DNA of 64,000 nt, taken from contig NZ_LR738855.1 of NCBI RefSeq assembly GCF_902702935.1, forward strand, positions 1 to 64,000, in the 5' to 3' direction. Within the stretch, counting starts at the first letter, position 1. The number at the start of each line of letters is the position of its first letter. The notes below the pieces were generated by a model. That model was given only the letters and a program-made list of their open reading frames with translations, was not told the DNA's origin and did not search any database. The DNA comes from Corynebacterium rouxii. GTDB taxonomy: Bacteria; Actinomycetota; Actinomycetes; Mycobacteriales; Mycobacteriaceae. The position numbers and the translations under genes were made by a program. Below are positions 43,783 to 52,908 of this stretch, in pieces.

Positions 43783-46584
43783 ATGAGCGTGGTAGATCAA
43801 GCTGATCAGTGGCGACGTGCGCGCAGTGTGCAAGCATATTCGTTGTGGGCTAAGTCGGGAAATGAAGACTTGTATTTACGCCTGCCCCAACACCTTATCG
43901 ACGCCGCCTGCGTAGCCGAATGGCTTTGGAACAACTGGGTGTCGGACTCACTGAAATCCACTCTTAGTACAGCATGGCGACTACCTGCTGAAGAAGTAGG
44001 ACGTCTTTATACTTTCTACGCTGGAACTCACGACGTGGGAAAAGCGACCATTTCTTTCCAACGACTTGTAGAAAAAACTTCTCACGGTAACTATCTGCTA
44101 GGGCCGGTTCGCGAAGCTGGTTTGTCGCTGCAATGGACGCTTAACGAGGGTGAGGGCAAAAAATTCCCCCACGGAATGGCATCTGCGCTCATCATTGCTG
44201 CGTGGCTGGAAAAACACGATATCGACCCCAGTAGTGCAGCGCGTTTGAGTTTTATTGCTGATGCTCACCACGGCTTTGCTTCAGACGAAGAGCTCTACCG
44301 AAGCCACGAAGATACCTTGGATTACTATCCGCCTGAATGGTTGGCAGTCCATGCGGAAATCCTAGACTCCATGGCTGAGATCACTGACATTGGTGAAACC
44401 CTAGAAGAATTAGCGGATCAATCCACGCCAAGCGCGCCAGCCATGCAAATCATGACTGGGTTGGTGATTATGGCAGACTGGATCGCCTCGGATGAAAAAG
44501 CATTCCCTTATGTTTGTGATAGCTCGCAGCATGATCGTGTTGTGGAGGGCATGGCTCATGTGAATTTGCCGCCGGCATGGGTCCCTACCGATGTTCCAGA
44601 TAATGTGGAAACTCTGTTTCGTGATACTTTCACGTGGCCAGATTCCTACCAAGTGCGACCCGTGCAACAAGCAGCAGTAGCTGTGGCACGTGCTGTGCAA
44701 GACCCAACGCTCATCATCATTGAGGCCCCCACTGGGGAAGGGAAAACGGAAGCGGGGCTTGCCGCTTCTCATATTCTTGGTCAAAAAACCGGTGCTCAAG
44801 GGGTTTTCTTTGCTGCCCCCACTATGTCTACAGCTAATGGACTATTTGACAGAACAAAGAATTGGGCACAATGTACTTCGTCTCGTGGTGAAGTAGCTTC
44901 GCTGTATTTGGCACATTCAAAGAACAAACTATCGCGTCCCTTCCAATCGTTACGTTTTACGTCCATTGGCGAAGACGACCACTTAGAAAAGCATGGATCA
45001 GTTGTGGCTTCTCAATGGTTGTCTGGTCGGTACCGTGGAATACTCTCTGATTTTGTAGTGGGAACTGTCGACCAGGTTCTTATGATGGCACTTCAGGTGC
45101 GTTTTTCTATGCTGCGTCATGTTGGACTCGCTGGGAAAATCGTTATTATCGACGAAGTTCATGCTTATGACGCCTACATGTCTCAATATCTTTATCTGAC
45201 TTTGCAATGGTTAGCTAAATATGGCGTGAGCGTGATCTTGATGTCTGCAACACTGCCACCACAGCAACGTGCTCGACTCGTTAATGCCTATGCCTCGCAG
45301 GTGTGTAAAAAAGCCGATGCAAGCGCATTAAACAGTGACGCATATCCGCTGATTACTGCTGTGAACAAAAAGGGAATTAGTGTCACAGAAGTCCCTCAAG
45401 AAACTCTTGACACCACGATAAAAATAAGGCGTATCGACGATTCTCTGCCTGCTCTAGGTGGTATGTTTAACGATCTGCTTGTAGATGGTGGAATAGCACT
45501 CGTTATCTGTAATACGATTCGTCGAGCGCAACAAGCTTATGACTCTTTAAAAGAACTATTTCCTGATGAAGTAGAGCTTCACCACGCTGCCTTTATAGCA
45601 ACTCAAAGAAGTGAAAAAGAAGATGCTTTGCGAGAATCTCTTGGTCCCCATGCTTCTCGTGGGGAGGATCGACCGTGGCGTCGAATAGTAGTGGCTACTC
45701 AAGTCGCCGAACAGAGTTTGGATATCGATGCCGATGTACTAGTCACAGATATTGCGCCTATTGACCTCCTTATTCAACGTGCAGGACGTTTGCATCGTCA
45801 TGAACGTCCGCATTCTGACAGACCAGAGATTCTAGGACAGCCCCAAATTTTTATTAGAGGTATTAATAATGGGGAAAATTCTAACGAAGTACCAGAATTT
45901 GATGGTGGTGCGACTGCTATATATGGAGAAAAAATTCTGTACGCCACCATGGCGTATCTTCCTGATGAATTCCATCGCCCCAGCGACATTCCTAAACTTG
46001 TAAAAAACGTGTATTCAGATACCCCTTGTATTCCAGAAAATTGGAAAGAACAATGGGAAAAATCTTGCGTAAAAGCGAAAGAAAACTACGAAAAATCCGT
46101 GCGGAAAGCTCAAACGTTTAGCTTCCCGCAACCTCATATGGCACGAACTCTGCGTGATCTTTTTAAGCAGCAACATTCTAATTCAGTTGATAAGAATGAC
46201 GAGTCAGGTAGTGCACAGGTTAGGGATGCTGAATTCTCTATTGAAGTAGTTGTTCTTTTGAAGACCGATTATGGATACCATCCGTTTGGTAGAGAAGAAG
46301 AAATCGAGAATGGCAGAGAACTTACTTGGAAAGAAGCTGAGGCATTGGCTGGAAACACAGTGCGCCTGCCAGCCCGAATGACACGTAGCGATTCGGATTT
46401 TAATGCTGTTATTGATTCGCTCGAAGCGCAAACTCCGCCCGAATGGCAACGATCCGGTTTGCTTAAAGGCCAAGTTGCGTTGCTTTTCGATGAAAGTGGG
46501 GAGGCTCGTGTGGGTCGATTCCTAGTGTGTTATACCAATGAACGTGGATTAGAGGTGGACGTCTGCCCAAAGGAAGACGCGTAA
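43783..46584 (+). CDS. cas3: CRISPR-associated helicase/nuclease Cas3 (type I-E)
   Basis: Cas3 is the nuclease-helicase recruited by Cascade to unwind and degrade target DNA. The 933-residue protein has an N-terminal HD nuclease domain (SLWAKS near residue 20, THDVGK near 82-87, DAHHG near 160), Walker A APTGEGKTE near 315, the DEVH box (IIDEVHAYDAY) near 456, SAT-like MSATLPP, and motif VI QRAGRLHRH. I chose ATG 43783 (MSVVDQAD) after GGAGGG. Earlier in-frame ATGs exist. It is intact, but no cse1, cse2, cas7, cas5, cas6, cas1 or cas2 gene lies in this window. Confidence 0.95.
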   Translation: MSVVDQADQWRRARSVQAYSLWAKSGNEDLYLRLPQHLIDAACVAEWLWNNWVSDSLKSTLSTAWRLPAEEVGRLYTFYAGTHDVGKATISFQRLVEKTSHGNYLLGPVREAGLSLQWTLNEGEGKKFPHGMASALIIAAWLEKHDIDPSSAARLSFIADAHHGFASDEELYRSHEDTLDYYPPEWLAVHAEILDSMAEITDIGETLEELADQSTPSAPAMQIMTGLVIMADWIASDEKAFPYVCDSSQHDRVVEGMAHVNLPPAWVPTDVPDNVETLFRDTFTWPDSYQVRPVQQAAVAVARAVQDPTLIIIEAPTGEGKTEAGLAASHILGQKTGAQGVFFAAPTMSTANGLFDRTKNWAQCTSSRGEVASLYLAHSKNKLSRPFQSLRFTSIGEDDHLEKHGSVVASQWLSGRYRGILSDFVVGTVDQVLMMALQVRFSMLRHVGLAGKIVIIDEVHAYDAYMSQYLYLTLQWLAKYGVSVILMSATLPPQQRARLVNAYASQVCKKADASALNSDAYPLITAVNKKGISVTEVPQETLDTTIKIRRIDDSLPALGGMFNDLLVDGGIALVICNTIRRAQQAYDSLKELFPDEVELHHAAFIATQRSEKEDALRESLGPHASRGEDRPWRRIVVATQVAEQSLDIDADVLVTDIAPIDLLIQRAGRLHRHERPHSDRPEILGQPQIFIRGINNGENSNEVPEFDGGATAIYGEKILYATMAYLPDEFHRPSDIPKLVKNVYSDTPCIPENWKEQWEKSCVKAKENYEKSVRKAQTFSFPQPHMARTLRDLFKQQHSNSVDKNDESGSAQVRDAEFSIEVVVLLKTDYGYHPFGREEEIENGRELTWKEAEALAGNTVRLPARMTRSDSDFNAVIDSLEAQTPPEWQRSGLLKGQVALLFDESGEARVGRFLVCYTNERGLEVDVCPKEDA

Positions 46585-46586
46585 AA

Positions 46587-46670
46587 GGAAACCCCGCTGG
46601 TGCGGGGAAGTATGCCTATGCAAATCTAGTAGAGATATTAAGCAGGCTCATCCCTGATCGCAGGGAATAA
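46587..46670 (-). repeat. Two vestigial CRISPR repeats in opposite orientation
   Basis: ACCCCGCTGGTGCGGGGAA at about 46591 and GGCTCATCCCTGATCGCAGG at about 46645 resemble the reverse complement of the array repeat. Their cores are exactly 60 bases apart, one repeat-spacer period of this array. They lie between cas3 and the leader. Confidence 0.6.
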
Positions 46671-46820
46671 TGCCAGCCTATGGCTAGAGGAAAAGACTAA
46701 GCAAATTTGGGTGAATGACTGATTCTAAAACAGTAGGAATAATGGGAAAGTAGAAAAATTGCTGAAGCAAAGTTATATGTAATACACTCTAACTGGCTCT
46801 GAACGTGCAGCTCGATAAGT
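46671..46820 (+). promoter_or_regulatory. CRISPR leader
   Basis: This is an AT-rich, gene-free stretch directly before the first repeat. By analogy with the Escherichia coli I-E repeat orientation the array is transcribed on the plus strand from here and new spacers enter at this end. Confidence 0.65.
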
Positions 46821-48860
46821 GTTTTCCCCGCGCTAGCGGGGATGAGCCGCAATGCTCGACCATGGGGTGGTCTATGCGACTGTTTTCCCCGCGCTAGCGG
46901 GGATGAGCCGAAGGGGCAGGCTGGTGTTCATGAGATTGGTGAGTTTTCCCCGCGCTAGCGGGGATGAGCCCAGGTGCCAGTGCTACGCCGTGGTGCCATG
47001 GTGGTTTTCCCCGCGCTAGCGGGGATGAGCCTGGGTGAGAGGAACACGAAAAAACATGAGCAGGGTTTTCCCCGCGCTAGCGGGGATGAGCCCAGGCACC
47101 GTGATTATTGAGCCGCTACCCGTGGGTTTTCCCCGCGCTAGCGGGGATGAGCCCTCACCCTCGACGATCATGACTACTGCCAACGCGTTTTCCCCGCGCT
47201 AGCGGGGATGAGCCGGACTTGCTGACGGTGCCGATCTTCACGCCGCGGTTTTCCCCGCGCTAGCGGGGATGAGCCGTGAGCAAGCACAGCCTTAGCAATC
47301 ATTCGATCGTTTTCCCCGCGCTAGCGGGGATGAGCCGGATCTGATTCGACATGCGGCCGGCGACGATCAGTTTTCCCCGCGCTAGCGGGGATGAGCCCCC
47401 AGCGATAGCCTGTGCGGCCACCCCGGCCTTGTTTTCCCCGCGCTAGCGGGGATGAGCCCGAGGATGGTCAGTACCACCGATGGCGAAATGGGTTTTCCCC
47501 GCGCTAGCGGGGATGAGCCCTCGTCAGTGGCGAACATCACGAGGAGCGACATGTTTTCCCCGCGCTAGCGGGGATGAGCCCAGATTTCATTTTCAACGGC
47601 TCGATTTCGTAGAGTTTTCCCCGCGCTAGCGGGGATGAGCCCATGTACGCCGCGTGGGCGGGCTACCGCCGCACGTTTTCCCCGCGCTAGCGGGGATGAG
47701 CCCACGTACGCCGCGTGGGCGGGCTACCGCCGCACGTTTTCCCCGCGCTAGCGGGGATGAGCCCAAAAAGCCACCGACGGTCAGGAAAGATACAGCGTTT
47801 TCCCCGCGCTAGCGGGGATGAGCCCCGAGCGAAAATTCGCAAAATTTGGGGTCACAGGTTTTCCCCGCGCTAGCGGGGATGAGCCCGCCCGTCATTAGAC
47901 CATGCGATAACGGGATTTGTTTTCCCCGCGCTAGCGGGGATGAGCCGGTGGGAAGCGATTTACAGGATTTTCAAAAAGAGTTTTCCCCGCGCTAGCGGGG
48001 ATGAGCCCGTGACTACCCAAAGCGCGACGTACACACGGTTGTTTTCCCCGCGCTAGCGGGGATGAGCCGTTTGTTCTCATCCGTAATGATGAGTGGGATG
48101 TGTTTTCCCCGCGCTAGCGGGGATGAGCCCGCAGCGCGGTGCTAAAGGGTTCGGATCGACAGGTTTTCCCCGCGCTAGCGGGGATGAGCCCTAAATACAA
48201 CGTATTTCGACTAAAACGCTTCGGTTTTCCCCGCGCTAGCGGGGATGAGCCCTCCCCCCCCACGGTGCAATCAAAAGCCTCTAGTTTTCCCCGCGCTAGC
48301 GGGGATGAGCCCTCGTCAGTGGCGAACGCCACGAGGAGAGTCATGTTTTCCCCGCGCTAGCGGGGATGAGCCGTTTTTAACCCCAACCTTGTTTCGGTTG
48401 GGGCTGTTTTCCCCGCGCTAGCGGGGATGAGCCCGAAAACTGCCCATACGTCAAAGCCATAACATCGTTTTCCCCGCGCTAGCGGGGATGAGCCCTAGTC
48501 TGGCGACGTCCAAGGTTATTTTCACGGGTTTTCCCCGCGCTAGCGGGGATGAGCCCCGCTATCATCCAACCCCCGCAGCATCTCCGCCGTTTTCCCCGCG
48601 CTAGCGGGGATGAGCCCTATCGCAGAGTGGATCGCGGATGTTGCAACACGTTTTCCCCGCGCTAGCGGGGATGAGCCCTATCGCAGAGTGGATCGCGGAT
48701 GTTGCAACACGTTTTCCCCGCGCTAGCGGGGATGAGCCTCATTGATTCCTGCCGACACTTTATCGAGGAAAGTTTTCCCCGCGCTAGCGGGGATGAGCCC
48801 GATGGAGTCGGCAGCGCGAACCCCGTCCGCAAGTTTTCCCCGCGCTAGCGGGGATGAGCC
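46821..48860 (+). CRISPR. Type I-E CRISPR array, 34 repeats
   Basis: Thirty-four identical 28-bp repeats start at 46821 and recur every 61 bases (one interval of 60, at 48224-48284). The repeat starts GTTTT, has the palindromic core CCCCGCGCTAGCGGGG, and ends ATGAGCC. The 33 spacers are 33 bases, one is 32. Spacers 30 and 31 are identical, 14 and 15 differ by one base, and 12 and 25 are related. The repeats at the far end are perfect, not degenerate, and the array stops at 48860 against plasmid-type sequence, so the old end is probably lost. Confidence 0.98.
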
Positions 48861-48867
48861 CGGGTGA

Positions 48868-49578
48868 CTTTGTTGCCGCGTCGCTAGCGACGACATTGCC
48901 CGCGAAGTTGGGAAAGAGATGGGTACCGATCTTGATCAGTTCGATCCGGAGCTGATTGATGGGGTGCGGGTGCTGTGGATTAGCGAGGGTAAGACAGCGC
49001 GCGACGAGACGGCTTTTAGACACGCTTTGAAAGTCGCCCACCGCCTGCGCACAGCAGGCGAGCGGATGACTGATGCTGCGATCATCGACGCTTATGAGCA
49101 CGCCTACAAGACCGCACATAGGGTTGGTGCAGATGGTCGTGTCGATGAGATGCCGCCGATGCGTGACCGTCAAACGATGGCGAGGCGTGTGCGTGGGTAT
49201 GTCACCCAAGCAAAGACTGATGCCTACGGTTGTAGTGCCCTAGGGCACGCTACAAGCAGCGAACGTAAGGCGCTATCCACAATGGGGCGCAGGGGTGGTC
49301 AGCAGGCTGCTAAACGCTGGGAAACCGACCCCAACGGCGACTACGCACAAACAGAGCGAAAGAAGCTTGAACAAGCCTCTAAGAAGCGTTCTAGGGCAGC
49401 AAAAGGCGCCCGCTTAACGATTGCTGGTTGGTTTATCCAAGCGGAAAGCGAAACAGGAGAATGGCCGACGATTCAATCAGGAATGAATGAGTTCGGGGTA
49501 TCCAGACAGACGGTTAACCGTGCGTTGAAGGCAGCAGATGTTTCCCTCCCCAGGGGACGCAAGCGCCAATTAAAATAA
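48868..49578 (+). pseudogene. Plasmid replication protein RepA, C-terminal part
   Basis: An open frame from just after the last repeat encodes SDDIAREVGKEMGTDLDQF, then LIDGVRVLWISEG, RDETAFRHALKVAHRLRTAG and the closing helix-turn-helix-like WPTIQSGMNEFGVSRQTVNR. This is the C-terminal half of a pNG2-type corynebacterial theta-plasmid RepA, including the primase-C-terminal-like region and a DNA-binding tail. The N-terminal half is absent here but an equivalent starts at 63200. The first ATG is 48919, without a convincing ribosome-binding site. The following 147 bases (to 49725) have no gene. Confidence 0.8.
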
Positions 49579-49725
49579 ATGTGCCACACCGTAAGCAATA
49601 TACGGTTCCCCTGGGCGCGAGCACAGTAGGTTAAGAATTTGGATCAAAAATGATCTTTTAGAGAGGGTTCATGTGGTAAGTGAAAGGTCTGTTTCTAGTA
49701 AGAGATAGACCTTAGGTTGTCCGCT

Positions 49726-50127
49726 CTACCGTTTGGCTCGTCGGCGCTGTGCCCGGTTGGGTCGAGGCGTTGACGATTCGGTGGCTTTGACTGCGTTCAT
49801 TGTTTGGTTGAGTTCTTGGCCGGCAGTGATCAAGTCTCCGACTGCGTGGGTAACCATTGGTCTATCGTTGGAGAGCAAAGCAGCCGTGATGTCACGCAAA
49901 ATCTTCGCTGCCTCCCTAGCTATAGCGTCCTGCCCGCATGCATCACGGGCTGACTGTAAGCGTGCTTTCTCTAGCTCGTCTAGACGCTTACGCTCACGGC
50001 GGGCGCGGCTAGCTGCTGCACGGCACGCATCTGAGCAAAAGCGTTTTGCTCGCCCTTGGGGGCCAAGGCGCGGAGGATTTTTCCTTCCGCAGTGCTCACA
50101 GAAAACTGGATCTGAGAGGGTATTCAT
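49726..50127 (-). CDS. Small zinc-finger plasmid protein
   Basis: The protein of about 133 residues has an N-terminal Cys cluster (FCEHCGRKNP, then RFCSDACRAAASRARR), a likely treble-clef zinc site, followed by a basic helical region and a basic C-terminal tail (RAQRRRAKR). Such small genes accompany repA on pNG2-like plasmids; DNA binding and copy control are plausible but not shown. ATG 50127 is preferred over 50136, which lies inside the palindrome. Confidence 0.65.
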   Translation of the reverse strand: MNTLSDPVFCEHCGRKNPPRLGPQGRAKRFCSDACRAAASRARRERKRLDELEKARLQSARDACGQDAIAREAAKILRDITAALLSNDRPMVTHAVGDLITAGQELNQTMNAVKATESSTPRPNRAQRRRAKR

Positions 50128-50134
50128 GATCCCC

Positions 50135-50158
50135 ATAATATCGAACGTTCGATATTAT
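50135..50158. promoter_or_regulatory. Perfect 24-bp palindrome upstream of the zinc-finger gene
   Basis: ATAATATCGAAC followed immediately by its complement forms an uninterrupted palindrome whose edge overlaps the gene start region. The likely role is an operator for a dimeric regulator, perhaps the zinc-finger protein itself. Confidence 0.6.
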
Positions 50159-50318
50159 TTTGGCCAGTTTTTCCTCTTTATATCCGCTGGTTAAACGGCT
50201 TTCGAACCATTCTCACTAAAAGTGCATACTGTGTGTAGCCAAAAGCGGGTCAAAGGTAAAGAATCTGCGAGTGTACGGCGGCGCGCTAGGTGTGGAGGAA
50301 AGTGGGTAAGAGGCAAGG

Positions 50319-50335
50319 AAATCGCGTAGCGATTT
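50319..50335. other. Candidate oriT inverted repeat
   Basis: AAATCGC-GTA-GCGATTT lies about 40 bases before a relaxase remnant, in a G-rich stretch, a usual arrangement for transfer origins. The nic site cannot be identified. Confidence 0.35.
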
Positions 50336-50375
50336 TCGCGGCAGCATAGAAGATCGAGAGGGGAGTCTGGGAGGG

Positions 50376-50931
50376 ATGCGGGGCGTGCTGACCGTCGCGA
50401 AGATGCACGGTGAATCCGTGGCACCTACTATGAGTCCACCGTCGACACGGACCAGGACTAGGACGAGAACCTTGGCCCTGGACGGCTACTACTCCGGGGA
50501 CGGAACTACGCCGGCAGCGGCATGGGCGAGGACGCTCGCCAGCGCACCCGCGTAAGTGGACTGCGCTGGATAAAAAGCTGCTTAATCTAGAGACAGCAGG
50601 AACTCGACGAGCTGCGCCAGCGCCAGGAAGAAATTGAAACCGAAGCACGACAGATCAAAGACAGGACTGCTGACACCCAGCACGAAGCTGATTCGCTGAG
50701 GGGACCGCATGCTTTGCTCTACCCTGTCGCCGAACTCGGAGTTCCACCCACGTGGCAGATGATCACCTTGCTGAAAGAGACCGAACAGACCCGTTTCGCA
50801 GACGAACCCATTCGTTAATAGCTCGGAGAAGTCGGCGTACGCGCCGACTTCGGAACCGGATACACCACCTCTGAAACCGACGAGCCCGCCGATTCCTACG
50901 ACATCGTTGTCGAGGATGGAATGGAACTCTA
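50376..50931 (+). pseudogene. TrwC/MobF-type relaxase remnant
   Basis: From ATG 50376, MRGVLTVAKMHGESVA is followed in a shifted frame by TYYESTVDTDQD and in a third frame by LDGYYSGDGTTPAAAW, together the start of actinobacterial TrwC-like relaxases. After about 50560 a different part appears: a coiled coil ELDELRQRQEEIETEARQIK and a C-terminal tail SETDEPADSYDIVVEDGMEL with stops inside. The core of a protein normally above 1000 residues is deleted. It marks a formerly conjugative plasmid. Confidence 0.6.
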
Positions 50932-50954
50932 AACGCATCTGAGCTGCCCAAACG

Positions 50955-50995
50955 GTTAACGTTGTGATGTTAAAACGTTGTAAACGTTTACCCTA
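50955..50995. repeat. Iteron-like AACGTT repeats, copy 1
   Basis: GGTTAACGTT, GTTAAAACGTT and TAAACGTTTA occur in 40 bases. GTTAAAACGTT recurs at 52826 in front of the parA remnant, so this is probably a plasmid control region. Nothing else is seen between 50996 and 51223 apart from a C run. Confidence 0.45.
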
Positions 50996-51223
50996 GGGGA
51001 AGTTGCATTTGGCCACAAAAGATCCAAGTTCTGTTTTGGACTTCTTTTAGGGGCTTTCTCGAGGTTCTGGAATTTTTGCAAATACCCCCCCTAACATAGG
51101 GTGAGCAGGGTGAAAAACGCAGACTATATACAGGTAAACTGTGGGTGCAGGCGTACAGGTACGTATTTACAGCACCCTTTTGCGGTTACTGCAGCTATTT
51201 GTTGTTACTTCTACGCTCGAAAG

Positions 51224-51734
51224 ATGAAAATGAAATCAAAGATTTTTGCAATCGCTGCTTCCGTTGTTTTGCTGGGGGCAAAGCGGTATTGCTAGCGCAG
51301 ATGAACTTGGTCAGGCCGAGGGGTCAGAATGGGTGGCTGAAGCTTGGGCACCCCTTCCTGCTGAATCCGTGCAAAATGAGGAAGAACCTACCATAACCGT
51401 ACGCTCGGCCAGCGGATCCACTTGGGCTCCAGGAGGAATCGGTGCCACGAATACCCTATATGTAAACGGGTGGGGGACGCGCGTTAATTCCATCGCTATG
51501 GCTTATAATGTGGGAGGGCAGTTGGCGAATGCCTGTGTCGATAAATTTGAGGTCACATATCGGGAGAATGGCCAAAGCAAGGTCATGACCTCGGGACATA
51601 ATTGCGCTCTGTACCGTACCACCCATACTTTTCGGGTATATAGGAATTTTGACCCTAATTCGCGGGTCTGTGGACGAGCGCACGTGCAAGGTGCGGGTCC
51701 AGGAAACTGGGCTTGCATTACGATTAAGCCCTAG
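51224..51734 (+). pseudogene. Secreted Cys-containing protein, frameshifted in its signal peptide
   Basis: ATG 51224 starts a textbook signal peptide MKMKSKIFAIAASVVLLG, which terminates quickly because of a five-G run at about 51276. Dropping one G joins it to QSGIASADELGQAEGSEW and a mature domain of about 130 residues with four cysteines, ending in GPGNWACITIKP. The mature part is rich in Gly, Thr and aromatic residues and unlike any family I recognise. The G run may be a phase-variation tract, an error, or a real knock-out. A tiny membrane-protein gene follows after 8 bases. Confidence 0.6.
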
Positions 51735-51742
51735 GAGTGTAG

Positions 51743-51853
51743 ATGGTAGAATTTCTGACTATAATTGGCAGCTTTAGTATCGCTTTTCTGATCCCTACCT
51801 TACTTGTGATCATAATCGTGCTTTTTGTCCTGTCACTCAAGAAAAAGAAGTAA
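51743..51853 (+). CDS. 36-residue membrane peptide
   Basis: ATG 51743 with AGGAG six bases upstream opens MVEFLTIIGSFSIAFLIPTL, continuing as a single hydrophobic helix and ending in SLKKKK. The 9-base gap to the preceding secreted protein suggests co-expression, perhaps a bacteriocin-immunity or toxin-type pair. Function unknown. The next 295 bases (51854-52148) hold no gene I can support. Confidence 0.55.
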   Translation: MVEFLTIIGSFSIAFLIPTLLVIIIVLFVLSLKKKK

Positions 51854-52148
51854 ACTTTCTCCGTTTTGAATGTTGGTCAGCGCTATTTCGGTAGATGCCA
51901 TCCAACATTCTTTTAGTTTTGAGCGTTTATCGACTGCTTGTTTCCCAGCCTATGCGTAGATGAATATCTTAAAAAGGACGGCACACGCGCCTAACTAAGG
52001 ATTAGAAATGCCGCAACAGGCTTAATTCCTATGTACTTAGGAGACCGGAGCGGCCCCTGCTCGCCCTGATAGTGATTGGGTCTTCGAGGGTCGTAAAGGA
52101 CTCGGGTGGCTATGTTCTGGATGGAGAAAGATTTGCTAGTAAGGCATG

Positions 52149-52683
52149 CTAGGCGGTGGCAAGTTTTTTGGAATCGTTGATAGGGCACGCCAAGATTTTC
52201 CCCATGTCACGCACAGTCATTCCCGATTTTCTTCAGGTTGTCAGCAAGATCTCGAATACTCTCCTGAACCATGACACTAAGCCGTGCAGCTTCGCTGCGC
52301 GTCGGAGAGGATCTTCATCTCGACAATGTGCAGAGAGCGAATGACTTTAACAATAATATTAGTTCATCAGAGCTTACCCCGGCCTGATACGCCATGGTTT
52401 CCCGTATTTCGTCGGCGGCATGAGCTAGACGCTTGGTCCGGGATACGGCACGCAGTTCCTCACACTCTAGCCCCCCATACATCACTGTTTCCTAGCTCTT
52501 GCGCATATTGATCGAAAAACTTCCTGGCTGTTACAGCGTCCATCTCCCGGTGCAGGCCCAGCGTTCGAGTTGTATTGCCCACCCAGTAAACATCGTGACG
52601 AGTAAGAGCCATCTCCTCAAATTCAAGTCCACGCCGCTTAGCTTCAGCTTTCAGTCTCTTGATTATGGCGCTACGTTTTATAA
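52149..52683 (-). pseudogene. Decayed HicA-HicB toxin-antitoxin module
   Basis: A HicA-like frame (52460 to about 52683) encodes IKRLKAEAKRRGLEFEEM, VYWVGNTTRTLGLHREMDAV and ends in QELGNSDVWG. Its expected start codon reads ATA instead of ATG. HicB then continues in another frame with ECEELRAVSRTKRLAHAA and YQAGVSSDEL, and after more damage ends in SGMTVRDMGKILA and KKLATA. A deletion seems to have fused the end of hicA with the start of hicB. A second broken copy lies at 54375-54822. Confidence 0.6.
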
Positions 52684-52825
52684 CGTTAGTCTGCCCAAAA
52701 AAGCGACAACCGAGTCAACCTCAGTAGACAGTTTTGAACTTTTCGTAACGTCTAACGGACTGCCGAAACTGCGGAGTTTCTTTATACCTAGCCGTGATTG
52801 GCTTGTGAGGGTGATTGACATAAAG

Positions 52826-52869
52826 GTTAAAACGTTAGTGTTATGACGTTGAAACGCTAACGTTTTAAC
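52826..52869. repeat. Inverted repeat and AACGTT iterons, copy 2
   Basis: GTTAAAACGTTAG (52826-52838) is perfectly complementary to 52857-52869. GACGTT and GAAACGCTAACG lie between. It is 40 bases before the parA remnant, so probably a partition or replication control site. Confidence 0.5.
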
Positions 52870-52908
52870 GTGCTAAGATTTTTACACTGAAAGAAAGTAG
52901 CAGTGACA

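Noticed and set aside
48114..48360. Short open frames within the CRISPR array on both strands
   Set aside because: They are made of repeat and spacer DNA and repeat the same peptide each unit.
48833..48920. A 35th CRISPR repeat at the plasmid junction
   Set aside because: The shared CGCTAGCG is 12 bases too early for the 61-base period and the flanking bases do not match the repeat.
50286..50648. Minus-strand frames around the relaxase remnant
   Set aside because: The plus-strand pieces match relaxase motifs in three frames; the minus frames are shadows.
51224..51734. Lactococcin 972-type bacteriocin
   Set aside because: Signal peptide and size fit loosely, but the mature part lacks the family's Trp/Gly pattern and the neighbouring gene is not the usual immunity transporter.
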